Counted from the first letter of the stretch, positions 34,096 through 46,798 are shown. The stretch is 64,000 nucleotides of DNA from Hypericum androsaemum (GCA_963995505.1 OZ023189.1:1873155-1937154), one strand, 5' to 3'. A program made the numbers and translations. Notes: generated from the letters alone by a model not told the origin.

Positions 34096-37000
34096 ATGGA
34101 AATTAATGGTGGTGGTGATACGACAAGTAGCAGATGGGCGGTGTCCCTGGAAGAGTTGAAGAAGGTGAGCTACGTGGCGGCGCCGATGGCGGCGGTGACG
34201 GTGTTCCAGTTTCTACTTCAGGTGGTGTCGGTGATGATGGTGGGCCACCTCGACGAGCTCTCTCTATCAGGAGCTTCCATGGCCACCTCCTTCACTGCGG
34301 TCACCGGTTTCAGTTTACTAGTAAGTCAAACTTATTGTATTCTCTTAATTAAACCATTCTAAACTCGATATTCTCTAGCTCAATTACAAGGTTATATATT
34401 TGATATGATATATTAATTTCCAAATTTTTGTATTTTGCATTTAGTTTTAGTTAAGCTTCTTGAAGGAGAAACAAGTAATAAGTAACAGTTTTGCTGTTGG
34501 CTGTACATATGGTGAAATAAATCTCTACTTTTCAAAAAAAAAACAATTATGCACTTTGATTGGTGTTATTGCATTTTTAAGTACCTTTTAAACATCCTAT
34601 CGATCGAATCGAACCGAAACTAGAGATTCAGAGTAGGTAGGGTCAACATCAAAACTCGGAGAACGGTTGGATGATATTATAAACATTGCCGAAGAAGTAA
34701 AAATTACCTCTAAAAGAAAGGTTTCAACCGTTCTAGGCTTCTAGCGGGGCCATGCGCTATTGCGTACAGTACGTGGTATTAATCATTTTGCTTATTTTGA
34801 AAATACTTTTTGAAATTCAATTTTGGGAGAAGACAATTTATTGGATACCTAAGCTTCTTGAAGGAGAGAAGCTGTAGGAAGACTGCGTTGGAAGTTAATC
34901 ATTATTCACAAATAATTGTGGTATTTTTCGTCTAATTAATTTATCTTTCCCAAAAGTGCACCATCTTTCCCAAAAGGTGGGTGAATCATCGTTTCAGTGC
35001 TCAACTTTGGTCCCAACAAAATAACATAAGTTAGTTTAAAATGGACGAAAAATAGTATTTTGGAAACTTTATTTCGAAAACATTTCTTACCACTAGCTTT
35101 TCTACTTTTTGAGTACTTTAATATTTTCTTTGTAGTGGGTTTTGAAATTAAAAAAACTCGAAAAAGTAAAAAAAAAATTGAGTGGTTAGTTTTTTTTCTT
35201 TTGAAAACTTTTATTGTTTTATTGTCAAGTTTTTTTTTTTGTTTTTAAAAAATGGTCAAATTCACCATGTCAGCATAAAAGAGGAGAAAAAAGTGGTGTT
35301 GCGCTAACGTGTTCATCCATACGGACACGAGTTAGAAAAACTGACGATACTTAATTTTTTTCCACTAAAAGTGTGAAATTAGGAAATTACGTCACTAAAA
35401 AAATCACCAAATACTTGGTTAACTAAAACTTTTGTCTTGCAATAAATTTCACTTATGGAAAAAATTACTTAATTGGATATGAAAGATCATCATGCAAGAG
35501 TTGTTCTTGTCCCACATGTGTAATAATAAATTCATTTGGAATAAGGTGAGGAGTCTGATGTGGAATGCACAAAACGAACTTCACAATGTGTGTTTATGAA
35601 TATGACAGTTTGATTCAGATTCCAGATACGTGGCACCCAAATTTACCACCAGTTTCCAATGTTAGTATAATTTATAGGTTAATTTATTATTTATTTGTTT
35701 TTTCAAATATTTTGAACCTATTCTTTATTGTCGTAATGTTATGTTGAAATGCCAGAGAACTTGTCCGGATGCCACCATATGAATTGATGCGGTGGATGAC
35801 ATTGGTCTAAAAATTTAGATTACACTAGTTAATTACATTAGTCAATGGTCTAAGCATTAGTACTTTGAATATATAGATCACCATAAAATTACTTCAAATT
35901 TATGTAGTTACGGGTGATTTTTAAGGAATACCCATCGAATTTGTTGTTATGCAATTTTTTTTCCAATTAAATCCATATTTTCCGGCTACGTTACTCTCTC
36001 ATCCCATGCAGTTTGGGATGGCTGGCGCATTGGAGACGTTGTGTGGGCAAGCGTACGGAGCAGAACGATACAAGAAGCTAGGAACTTACACCTACTGCGG
36101 CACCATTTGCTTGCTTGTTGTCTGCATCCCTATCTCCATCCTGTGGATATTCACAGACAAGCTGCTCGTCCTCATCGGCCAGGACCCTTCGATCTCCTCT
36201 GTCGCGCAAGACTACGCCCTGTATCTGATCCCGAACCTGTTCGCCTACGCTGTGCTGCAGGCGTTGATCCGTTACTTCCAGGCTCAGAGCTTGATCCTTC
36301 CGATGCTGCTAAGCTCGTTCGCGAGCTTGCTCGTTCATGTTCCCCTCTGCTGGGTTCTGGTTTTCAAAGCCGGACTGGGTTGTGTTGGAGCAGCAGTTGC
36401 CACGAGCATAGCGTCTTGGTTGTATGTTGTCTCGCTGGGGCTCTACATGAAGTACTCGTCACGGTGTGACAAGACTCGCTGCCCTTTCTCCAAAGACGTC
36501 TTGTTGAGTGCAAGAGAGTTCTTAGGACTTGCAGTTCCTTCTGCTACAATGGCTTGGTAATTCACTTAATTTGTTTGATTCTTAGTCTAATTATGAGTTT
36601 GATCTTATTGTGACATGTACAACAATGTTGTTTGATGCTTCTAGCTTGGAGTGGTGGTCTTATGAAATAATTATTTTACTGTCTGGGCTCTTGCCAAATC
36701 CGAAGCTGGAGACATCGGTGCTTTCGATATGGTACCAAGTTCCTCTTAAGCAAAAGCTTTGCTCATATATTTTGGAAAATGTCTTGATCAGTAAGTTTTC
36801 AATACTTAGTTAACCTTTTGATTTGGTTGCAGCTTCACGATGACATATTTGCACTACTATGTGGTGTACGGGGTTGCAGCCACAGCAAGGTAAATATATC
36901 TGTAACTCGAAATCTTTTGATAGAGAATCATATGGACATATAGGTTCTTACAGAGACGGCTCTTACTTGAATGGCAGCGTTCGGGTTTCGAACGAGCTGG

Positions 37001-37673
37001 GAGCTGACAATCCACGGGCAGCAAAAATGGTTGTTTGGGTTGTAATGGCCCTTGCAGTAACGGAAGTGATTGTGGTCTGCTCAGTTCTTCTCGCTTCCCG
37101 TCACTTCCTGGGGTATCTGTTCAGCAGCGACAGCGAAATTGTCAAGTATGTTGAAGACATGGCTCCTTTTATTTGTCTCTGCATGATCATGGATGCACTG
37201 CAAGCAGTGCTTAACGGTAAGTAAATCCAACATTATGCCATTCCGAAACAAAAACGAAACATGTCGAGCCTTGTACCGTGACTATATATGCATTTATGTT
37301 GACCGGGGCAATGACAGGGGTGGTCCGGGGGAGTGGCTGGCAACGTATGGGCGCCTACGTGAATCTTGGAGCATACTATCTGGTGGGAACACCAGTAGCA
37401 GCTCTGCTAGCATTTGTTGTTCATTTGAGAGGGAAGGGCCTTTTGATAGGATTAGCATCCGGTTCGTGTGTACAAGCCATTCTACTCGGCGGCCGGACAC
37501 TCTCTACCAACTGGCAGAAACAGGTTCTCCATCTTTACTCTATAGATGCTACATTTTTTCGTCATAACTGGAGGGGAGTATCGATTTCGAATCGTCACTT
37601 AATGCTTCGAATTGTCATTGCAATGCATCAGGCATCCATAACGAGGGAAAGGATATTCAGGGGCGACTCTTAG
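34096..37673 (+). CDS. MATE family efflux carrier (DETOXIFICATION-type)
   Basis: A multi-pass membrane antiporter of the MATE/DTX family, expected to export organic cations or secondary metabolites using a proton gradient. Seven exons join in frame to 466 residues: 34096-34320, 36012-36556, 36645-36731, 36833-36889, 36978-37216, 37318-37523 and 37632-37673, all GT-AG; intron 1 is 1.7 kb. Family signatures are [25 protein letters not shown] (82-92), [26 protein letters not shown] (257-262), [31 protein letters not shown] (307 on), and [12 protein letters not shown] with GAYYLVGTP. Hydrophobic stretches fit twelve membrane spans, and the length is close to the usual 470-500. The substrate cannot be read from sequence. 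It resembles the plant DTX1-DTX16 group in motif wording. Confidence 0.94.
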
Positions 37674-38561
37674 AGGCAGGCGTATTGGTTAAGTGTTCTT
37701 ATTCTGGTTGGCTCAGGTGGATGTAGTTGCAACTTGCAACATCATATAATAGTGTTCAACAGATATGTTAAGTGTAAAATGCATTATTTTGGTAGTTTTC
37801 ATTATGATAATTAAAGATGGAATGGATCACACATCTCATCGGTTATCCAAAAACAATGTGTCATACAACTTGTAGAATTTACCCGATTTTTTCAGGATTT
37901 GACCTTCAGTCTTGGGCTCCAATCTGTAGAAACTTCGGTCGTTATTCCATATCTAAGTTATTTCCATTCAGTTGTTTTCCTATTCAGCTTTTAGACATTT
38001 GGCTACATAATGCTCATGCATCCTAGAGTTTGATTATCGAATAATAGAAACAAAGAAGTATTTTTTACTTCTCTCTTTTGTTTCTATCAATAACGGCACG
38101 AAGACGACGAGGTTCAAAGCCTCGAAATCCCACCGCGCACAGCTACAATCTACGCAGCCCCGCTGCTCCTAACAGCGCATAATTTGCATCGGCACAAGCG
38201 TTTGCTTCACGATAATACATGCACGATTCTGAACGTACCAATGTCTGAGTCGGGAGCTCCGGTATGTATACCCTAGAGTAGTATATACATGTATGGCATG
38301 TATGCTCCAAAGGTTACGACATAAGCTTTACGACTAAGCAAACTGTAATTAGTTTACAACTAATTAAACTAAACTAATGAGAAAACACTACTCAACCAAA
38401 CAAGTTAAGGCCCAATGCTCTCCATCAATCGTTGATACTGCAATGACGAAAGCATGTTTGACTAATTTAACTTGAAGTCTGATTGAAAGTGGAAGAAAAA
38501 AGATGCTAACTTCTGGTACGAACCTCGTGGAGACGAAAAGCAGCCTGCAAGAAACGCAAGA
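37674..38561. other. 3' regions between convergent MATE and PLAC8 genes
   Basis: No additional gene or repeat was recognised; the stretch likely contains both 3' UTRs. Confidence 0.45.
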
Positions 38562-40095
38562 TCAGAGTTTATCAGTGGTCTCTGGTTGCATTGTCTGAAC
38601 CGACGGAGGCGTTACAATAGCTGACTGAGAGTCTGAGGGATTCAGGTCCCTGTTTCTCTCACGAATCTCACGATACTCTTGGCAGTTGGCACACAAGTGG
38701 CAACAGAAGTGGGTGACGACGTCAGCACACGGAGCTTCCTGCGTAGGACATCGGCACAATGCGCCCAAGTCAAACAACGGGCAAGCGATTATTCAGCAAC
38801 CTAGCACAAATAAAGCCTAATAACATTCTATAAAGCTATACAATCAACAAAACATGACCGAATGACGTCAAAAACAAGATTCGGCCGCTACCAGAAATCC
38901 TACATCATTCCCACACAACTTTCTATTTTAAAATACTTTGTTGCAGAATGTTACTAGAAAACCAATCCTAGATAAGCAGAACTGCAAATGCAGGCGCAAG
39001 GATGTGAAAATGAGCAGCGAATGATGGTGTGATGAACTACAAACAGATAGGGAAAGAAAAAAAAAAGAATTACAATGATGAGAATGTCTACTTACCTGCA
39101 AGTTGTACTTGTCTCGAAGTGCTCTACGGTAGCCGCACGCATAACATGCAACAAAGCATCCGGGCAAACCCAACAGAATGCCATCCGTCAAGCAACAGCA
39201 TACGGTATTTACAAGAGCCCATAGAATCAAATGGGTCATGCAAGATCCTATGAAAGTTCCAGAACCCAAAAACTCTGCATTCTTGCCAAACAGATAACAA
39301 GGACAAAATAGTCCAATGAAGCCTGCAAAAAGGGAAATAATGAATTAAAATGCTTTCTTTTCCCTGGTGAATACATGCAGCTTCAAAATTACCATATTCC
39401 GCATTGTTCACTTTGATATGCCAATTATTTGCAAAGATGAAGTTCGACTATCTCCGGAAAGCAAACACATTAGGTTAACCCGACATAAAGGTACCGATGT
39501 TAACTTTCCTTTACTTTTTTTTATTTATCGTTTTGTAAATCATTACACTGTTAATCATCAAAAGAAACATAATGCTAATCAACATGAACGACTAATCAAC
39601 CTAATAATCAATGCACAATATTTTTGTCATGCAACAAAAGTCGGACAAAGACCAACGCCGGTAGCACAAAACAGAACTACTAAATGGGGCCGATATTACA
39701 GCATCACAAATAAGATATCAAGACCAACTTCCAAATCCTTCATCCTAATATGAATCTAGCCCATACAAGCGTCTCTCGGCAACTCACAAGGATATTAGAG
39801 CACTTTAGATATCTTTGATGCCATAGACAAGAGAGGTTCAATAACAACCATTTAACTAATTGGGCACCTTCAAATCATATTTCTTTCTGAAAAATCAAGG
39901 TCACAAGGCAGAAAGTAGCATACAACTTGGTATATCATCACAGCAAGCACAGATTCCAGAAGACCATTGTGCTCGTCCATCATTTGTGATATTAGGAGCC
40001 GGTCGGATTTGGTAGCTTTGAGAAACATCCCCTTCATGGTCTGATTGTCCCAGCGGAATATAAGCAGGTGGCATGTAGCTGCTTTGCTCTTTCAT
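38562..40095 (-). CDS. PLAC8 family protein, cell number regulator 8-like
   Basis: A cysteine-rich membrane protein of the PLAC8/CNR/plant cadmium resistance family, members of which affect organ size or metal transport. Three exons (40095-39924, 39322-39096, 38738-38562) join to 191 residues with GT-AG borders. A polar N-terminus leads to WSSGICACCDDIPSC (44-58) and CFIGLFCPCYLFGKNAEFLGSG. A hydrophobic stretch, HLILWALVNTVCCCLTDGILLGLPGCFVACYACGY, follows, then CHLCANCQEYREIRER near the C-terminus. The CPC motif in the first hydrophobic segment is the one linked to metal movement in PCR proteins. A 5' untranslated exon further right (40100-41060) is possible but not shown. Function beyond the family is inference. 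Confidence 0.9.
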
Positions 40096-40099
40096 CTTC

Positions 40100-42050
40100 T
40101 AATGCTAACGTAGTGCCTTCCACATCAAAAGACCGACTCGAGCACCACCTAGCAAAATCCAAGAGAACTAGAGCCACAAATTTAGCAAGTCAAAATCCCG
40201 AAAACCCTCGTTTCTCACGCTCAATCCAGACACCTAGAAAGGGCAGCAGAACATATTATTTTATCTGACATGGAAATCTGATGGGAAGCAAGAAGTGTGC
40301 GGCGGCACTACGCTCGAAAATCCTTTTGCTGGTTAGATTCCAATTACTATGAAGCGGAATCAAAGAAGACCAAGGACTCGCTGCTCTACATTTACATGTC
40401 AAGTGGTGAAACAAAAATATAAAACACGAGGAGGGCGCAAGTCTAATGCCGCATAGCGAAAAGTAGTGATACCCACATATTTCTTTGCCAAATTCCATAA
40501 ACAGTGTGCATATATCAACTCCATTGTCCAAAAGTTTCAGAGCTCACAGCAATAACATTCAGTAGAGTACAACATAACACCACCCATTCTAGGTTTCTCA
40601 ATCTCAAAGCATAAATCACTAGACAACAATGGCTGAGAGGAGAACTACCCGCACTTCACCTTCAAAAGAGCCCCTAGATCCAACAGAGAAAGGGAAAAAA
40701 AAAACCCGAAAATTCGGGGTTTTCTATGCCCAATTCGGGTCCAATTTACATGCCTGGAAGAAGATGGCAACACTCTACCATTCGGAACATAAAACAAAGT
40801 GCAGTAATCCATCCAGGAGCCCAATTGCTTTATTTAATATTAAAAAAAAAGAAATGAAGAAAACCCAAAACACAGAACGGCATGAAGATGGCCATATAAA
40901 GAAGTAAACACCGAAGGGTAGGTACATAAATGAACAAACAAAAGAGCATAAGATGGGCAACCTACTAAACCAGAAAAGAAGTAGATTGGAGTTTTCTTCA
41001 CCTCAAAACCGTAACTTTAAACTCAAACCCAGTTCGATGGGGCGAAGGGGAGTTGTGATCCGCGGTGTGTGTTTTTGGAGTTCCGGAAGTATCCCCAAAA
41101 AAGCCTAATTGAAATTGATATATGCTTTTTTTTAATACCACCTTCTATTTCCGGTAATTATCCGTTCGGATTTGAGTCGAATATAATATATATAAAAAAA
41201 TCTCAACAAATATTTATACTGCTACGTTCTCAAATTGGTTAAATTTGAGGCTTCTTAGATATAGTAAAATTAAGTGGTTGTTTGTAGCCAAATTGATATG
41301 TTGAGGTTTGGTAATGCATATACAAGCTTTAATAATCGGTATTCTATATAAGTCAATATTTTAAAAAATGGATGGAAAATCCCCTCGGATGTCTCCGTTC
41401 CGACCGATTGGATCAAAAGTTTTTAATAAAATAACTGTATTTAGTTTTAAAATGTTAAGTGATTCTAAATAAATATTCTCTAAATTTTTTTATTTTATCA
41501 TTTATTTATATATATCAAAATCATAATTTAACCAATTTTAATTTAACAAAATACAAAAATTGGTTTAGAGTGGCCGAGCTGATGAACCAACCTATCCGAT
41601 TGATTGAATCAATGATCAACCACGTTAACCACCCATCCAACTACTCCACGTATTTTGCATAAAAATGATCCGGTTCGATCGATGGAACCGCCGGTGGACC
41701 ATGGATTTATACATTGATGTAACTACAAGTAAAACGAGGTTCCGCTTGTCAAGGGTATGTCCAATTTTAGCTACAAGGTTTTCGTCCATTCTTAATTTGG
41801 TTCAAAAGATTTTGCCACTTTTGTTCATTCAGCATTTCGTTTTTGTTACATTTGATCAGCCCAGATGCTCGGCTTATGGTAGGCTGGTTAAATAGGATTC
41901 TTTTTCTCGATAATAAATTTGGAATTTTTGTTATGTACGAATACATTTAATAATATATACAACTCGTTTATATATAAGCTCTTCCAGCATTCTGTGTTCT
42001 GGATTGTTCTGACTGGCGCAACAAAGACGTCGCGTATTTAAGGAGGGGTG
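40100..42050. other. Upstream region of the PLAC8 gene and AT-rich intergenic DNA
   Basis: The first kilobase probably contains 5' UTR and promoter of the PLAC8 gene. A CATTAG acceptor-like site lies a few bases before its ATG on the minus strand, so a leader intron is possible. The remainder is AT-rich with no recognised element. Confidence 0.35.
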
Positions 42051-42052
42051 AA

Positions 42053-42310
42053 TGTGATACCCCAATTCTGAAAAGTCTCAAGTGATTTGATTTGTACTAT
42101 CCATACCAATAAGGTGCATATTTTTTTCCGGTACACATCCTGAGAGAACTCCAAGGTTAAACACGTTTGGGCGGGAGTAGTATCAGGATGGGTGAGCTCC
42201 TGAGAAGTATTTTTCGGGATGCGTGTAAGTGAGGACAAATACGCTGGAAAAGACCTGTGTTGGTCTGTGGAGACAGTCGATCGGATCATGGTGCGTTGTA
42301 GATTAAATAT
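42053..42310 (+). mobile_element. Cassandra-type TRIM LTR carrying a 5S rRNA-like sequence
   Basis: The segment begins TGTGATACCCC and contains a clear 5S rRNA-derived stretch (42128-42215): GAGAACTCCAAGGTTAAAC, TTTGGGCGGGAGTAGTATCA and GGATGGGTGAGCTCCTGAGAAG. These match the second half of plant 5S rRNA, including the A box, intermediate element and C box of its internal promoter. A 5S sequence inside a short LTR is the hallmark of Cassandra. The following GGACAAATACGCTGG...CCTGTGTTGGTCTGTGG also fits that family. No second LTR or methionine-type primer site was found nearby, so this is probably a solo or truncated LTR. The right border is approximate. Confidence 0.8.
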
Positions 42311-42359
42311 CAACCTCATAATTTTGTTGGATCTATATTACTTGATTGGCATCATCTTC

Positions 42360-43530
42360 TGTCACGCCACGATAAACAAGGCATGCCAACCGCTGCGGGG
42401 TAAATATCCCCGCAAGGCATCTTTATTTCTCAAATCGAAAAATCCATCCTTTTGTCACAAAATCCATAAAGAAAATACAAAGAAAAAGTCTTAAATTACA
42501 AAACCGAATGAATGAATCCACATCCTCGCCTCTAGCTCTCACACCCGATCCGTCCCCGTCGAATGTGAAATAAAATACGTATTTTGCTGAGTTTACGCAA
42601 CTCAGTAAGCCCAACTCACAATTAAAATACATAACATATATATTCAGGTTTCACAGACAGAATCAGATTCAACGACTCGAACACAGACGAACTCTGGAGT
42701 ACGACAATCGGGAACCTGTGGGGCACAGAAGATAAATTCTTCACGCTAAAGGCACAGAAACAAGAGGACAGTCTCACCACAGGGCACAGATATCACCGGT
42801 GCTAACATAGAGTACTCAAATCCAGAGTACTCTACGGGCACAGAAGCACCAGGATAATTTCGACTAGAACAGACAGAACAGATACGAATCACATGGCAGA
42901 ATACACCCACTTGAATACAGATCACATGGCAGAATACAGATCATGGCAGAATACAAAACTAATATAGATCACATTCAAATACGGACAGAATACGAACATA
43001 CGAATTACATACCACTCAAATACGGATAAAATACGTCCCAATACGATCATACAACAACAAAACACAGCAATTACGCCTAAAAGATATAGAGGTTCGACTT
43101 ACCTCATTTTCTTCTAACCTAACCTCGCCAATCCGCGCCAATCCGCGTCTCCCTAATTTCCGGCGTCCTCTTCAACTCCCTACAGTTTTGTGATCAATAA
43201 ATAACTACGATTTCTTAGGGATTCACAACGATTCAGATAAGACGGCTTACCCTAGCGTCTTGGAAGGTGTTGTGGTATTCTCCCTCGTCCCTGGACTCGC
43301 CCGGAAGATCTTCTCTACCTTGAAAGAGAGAAAACAAAATTTCAGAAGGGTGAGCTTTAGGATTTCTTCCGGCCTTCTTTTATAGGCAAAGTTAGAGTTT
43401 AAGGTTTGACAAAAATTCAGTTTAGTCCCTAGACAAATTACAATTTGCTCTCCCATAAATTTTGAATTATTCATTATGGTTTCCTGATCCTCACATCTTC
43501 TCTTATCCATTAGTTTACTCAAATCTAAGA
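42360..43530. other. Repeat-like region with GGCAGAATACA tandem words
   Basis: It contains a hairpin GCGGGG/CCCCGC (42395-42413), a loose ACATGGCAGAATACAGATC-type repeat (42880-43060), and on the minus strand a GC-richer leader-like stretch (43340-43110) with donor-like GAGGTAAGTCG. It resembles the untranslated leader of an LTR element or lncRNA, but no family was identified. Confidence 0.3.
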
Positions 43531-44354
43531 AAAGGAATCACACAAAAATAGTTATTGTTTACTGCATGTTCATAATAAGGCTAATTAATAAAATTGTTTA
43601 TTTTCTATTTGTTCCCTCTTTAAAATAGCAATAAGGTTTTTTTTTGCAATAAACCAAACTTTTTCATATTTTTTTGGTATAAACCAAACTTTTTTCATTG
43701 TATATTGATTTTTATAATTTATTTTTAAATGATTAATAATAGGAACGAGTAGTAAAATGTTTTGATCAAATTTTGAATCCTAAAACCTTGTCTTTCAGAT
43801 GTAGGAAATGACGATTTTTCATTATGATCAAACCTCAAAAAAAAACTACAAACCACTTATTATGACGAGTTCTATTGCCATAATTCGACAACAAAGAGAG
43901 TGTAAATATAGTATATGTAGGAAAAGTTGCTTAAAAATGCGAGCTACTTCATTTTCCCATTCTTCTGTACTCCTCTCTATCGAAATGAGGTGCTCCCTTT
44001 AGTATGTATCTAACTCTTGTTGAAACCTTAATATTAAATGGAATGATGATTATTATTGATGACCAGAGTGATTATAGCAGGGGTTTATATACAAACATAA
44101 ACTAAGGCCCTAATAAAGGAGATAATTACAATTAATGTAACGTCAAAGGCAACAGCTAAGCTAGCCATTACATAGCCGTTGGAGACATGAATTTAGGAAG
44201 GAAGGAATGTACAGATGTCTGCCTACACTAATGGTTCCTAACGGCTCCAAGTAATTATGATCATCATGATGAGATGATCATGGGATAATCACAGCACACA
44301 CTTGGAGGAGACAGAGAAGGTTGATGATGAACTTCTATACTTCAATACTCCCCC

Positions 44355-46143
44355 TCAAATTGGGGAGAGTATATAGCGAACACCCAACTTGGATAATAGA
44401 AATTCAAACTGGTTTGCTCCTAGAACTTTTGTGAACACATATATTGGTTGTTTTTCACTTTTTTGTATATGGTGTAGAAATGATGTCTTCTTAGACTTTA
44501 TCTCGTATGAAGTGATAATCCACTTCAATGTGTTTGGTAATGCGTTCATGAAAAACTGGAGTAGAAGCAATATGAATTGCAGCCTTGTTGTCGCAATACA
44601 GCTCCATGGTCCTTTGACTTGAAAGTGTAGTTCTGTCATCAAGCTCTTGATCCACACCAGTTCACATGTTGTGCTGGCTATGGCTCTGTAGTCGGTCTCA
44701 GCGTTTGATCGTGATACATCATTTTGTTTCTTGGACCTCCAAATGACAAAGTTTCCCACAACAAATATGATGTATACAGTGGTTCATCTTCAACCATTTG
44801 TACACCAAGCATAGTCGGAGTCTGCAAAACTGGAAATACTGAAGTGTCTATGCTTCTGAATTATACCTCTTCCTGGGAAGCCTTTCAAGTACTTAATGAT
44901 TCATCCACTAATTCAAGATGAGCTACTCTTGGAGAATGCATAACCTGACTGATTAAGCTAACAGCATTAGTAATGTCAGGTCTTGTAATAGTGAGATAGA
45001 TTAGCTTACCAACAATTCTCTGAAATTGCATAACATCTTTATGCAATTCTCCTTCATGATTTGAAACTTTAACATTCTGTCCAACTGGAGTTCTAAATGG
45101 TTTTGGATCAAGTTGTTTTGTTAAAGGTCTAATAGCAATTTTCTTTTATTCATGAAAACATCTTTAGAAGAATGAGCAAATTCAACTCCAAGAAAGTATA
45201 TAAGCTTACCTAAGTCTTTTACATTAAACCTGTTATGCAGAGAAGGTTTTAGCCTTCTAATGAGCTGATCATTGCTTCTAATAATCAGAATATCATCAAC
45301 ACTTCTGTTTGAAATAAACATGGAAGAATTAGATTCGCACTTTTTAAATCCTAGAGTCTCCAATTTACTACTGAGTTTGATATACCAGACTCTTGGTGAT
45401 TGTTTGTGTTGGAGAGAATCCTACATCGGAAGTTGCAAGTAGGTTGGAGCTCTTTATAAGTGTGGATGATCCACCTACTCACAACCTTAAGGTTTTGGGT
45501 TGGATATGGAAATTCCTATAGTTTGAGGCCATATATAGACTTGTTCAACCTACAAATTCGTTAGTTTCTTTTTTAAACAGACCCGGTGGCATGGTTAGAT
45601 AAATTTTTTCCTCAATCCTCCCCTGCAAGAAGGCATTTAACTGCTCTTTTATCCAGCTTGTCTCTCTTCTCATGTGGAATGTAACATAACATGTGCAACC
45701 AAAAAGATTTAAATAAGAGAGATCGGGTTTCCTCTTTAACAAAACTTCCATTGGAGATTGATTCTCCAATAAACTGCTTTTAAGGGGTCTTAACCAAAAA
45801 ACTGCTCTTTTAAGGTTTGACATGGAAGTCTGTTAATGAGATGACAGGCAGTCAAAATGGCATCACTCCAATAACATCTGTCTGCTCTTTTGAGGAGCCA
45901 TGACATCACTAGGTGATCGTTCATGCTTCATTCAGGGAAGTCAGGATTAGTCTATGCTGGAGCAGGAAAATTTTCATTGATGAATCATATTTTTTGCTTT
46001 CTTCAGCTTTGGACCAGGGTCAGTCTTAGCACTAGTGAAAGATACTGTGGTGATTTTCAATCATGTATTACCATCCATTTCTGATTTTGCAATGGAAGAA
46101 GCAGGAACACTGACAGCAGAAGTATCCTCACTTTCTGCCATTT
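44355..46143 (-). pseudogene. Copia gag-pol remnants
   Basis: From right to left on the minus strand: a gag start (MAESEDTSAVSV, 46143) that stops early; an integrase C-terminal piece (WSDAILTACHLINRLP, about 45880); an integrase/RT junction ending LTMPPGLFKKETNEF (about 45550); an RT piece ETLGFKKCESNSSMFI, with DDILI in place of YVDD-type context and LGVEFAHSSKDVF (45363-45121); and the RT/RNase H end, with TRPDITNAVSLISQVM and [21 protein letters not shown] (about 45000-44600). Several stops and frame changes interrupt it. A foreign repeat breaks the RT at 45410-45550. Confidence 0.85.
45404..45550 (+). promoter_or_regulatory. Dispersed repeat with snRNA-type promoter layout, copy C
   Basis: Beginning TGTTGGAGAG, it carries ATCCTACATCG (45418-45428), a gap of exactly 24 nt, and TTTATAAG (45453-45460). 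Downstream words GTGTGGATGATCCACCTA, TTAAGGTTTTGGGTTGGATATGGAAATTCCTATAG match copies A and B on their minus strand. It interrupts the Copia reverse transcriptase between TNEFV and QSPRVWYIKLSSKLETLGF, replacing about eleven expected codons, so it arrived after the Copia element. Confidence 0.6.
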
Positions 46144-46534
46144 TATTGGCTTGTTAAAGAGTAGACTTAAAAGAAAGTGGATCAAAGCTCTGATTTAACA
46201 TGATGATTATAATTGATGATTAGAGTGATTACAGAGGGGCTTATATACAAGCATAACCTAAAGTACTAATTAATGATATAATTACAATTAATGTAACAGC
46301 TAAGGCAATAGCTAAGCTGTCTGCCTAGACTAATGGTTCCTAACGACTCCAAGTAATTACGATCATCGTGATGACATGATAATGGGATAATCACAGCACA
46401 CACTTGGAGGAGGCAGGAGGTCGGAAATGAACTTCTATACTTCAACACTTAACATTTTGAATTTGGATATGGCACCATTTATCTAGAAAAGGGTGAGGTT
46501 TCACCGTTGTTTTGTTGAAAACGCCCAGTAGTGG

Positions 46535-46798
46535 CCATTCTCTGGCGCTACGAAATTCCCGAAATTCTCGGATCTTTTGGCCGGATGATAGATTCGCCAA
46601 AAAAAGTCGGATCTTGGTCATCCGACGAAAGATGTCGGATCTTGGACCAAGATCCGACTTTTTTTGGCGTCCATGCCACGTGGACACCACTTCTGCAATA
46701 CTTTAAAATTGGACTCCTTTTTGACAAAATATGATGAATAGTAACACCAAACAGAAAAAAAAAAAACCATTCTCTGGCACTACGAAATTCCCGGAAAT
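46535..46798. repeat. GTCGGAT hairpin repeat, copy 2, flanked by 31-bp direct repeats
   Basis: The core (46566-46766) repeats the 3.4-kb copy: GTCGGATCTTGG, CATCCGAC, the palindrome ending AGATCCGACTTTTTT, TGCCACGTGGACACC, GCAATACTTT, TGAATAGTAACACCA and a 12-base poly(A). It is bracketed by near-identical direct repeats, CCATTCTCTGGCGCTACGAA... (46535-46565) and CCATTCTCTGGCACTACGAA... (46767-46798), differing by one substitution and one inserted base. A poly(A) end against a direct repeat looks like retroposition, although 31 bp is long for a target duplication. Confidence 0.7.

Larger units (their letters stand above)
44044..46447 (-). mobile_element. Decayed Ty1/Copia retrotransposon
   Basis: Two LTRs, 44044-44347 (304 bp) and 46201-46447 (247 bp), share TGATGATTAT...GAGTGATTA, TAATTACAATTAATGTAAC, CTAATGGTTCCTAACG and CACACTTGGAGGAG. 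The length difference is mainly a gap of about 57 bp. Inside the right LTR on the minus strand lies TGTTAAATCAGAGCTTTGATCC, a mutated methionine-tRNA primer site. Inside the left LTR is a polypurine tract, TTTGAGGGGGAG. Gag (start at 46143), integrase, reverse transcriptase and RNase H pieces are on the minus strand, with large deletions. No matching 5-bp target duplication was found, so it is old or rearranged. Confidence 0.88.
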
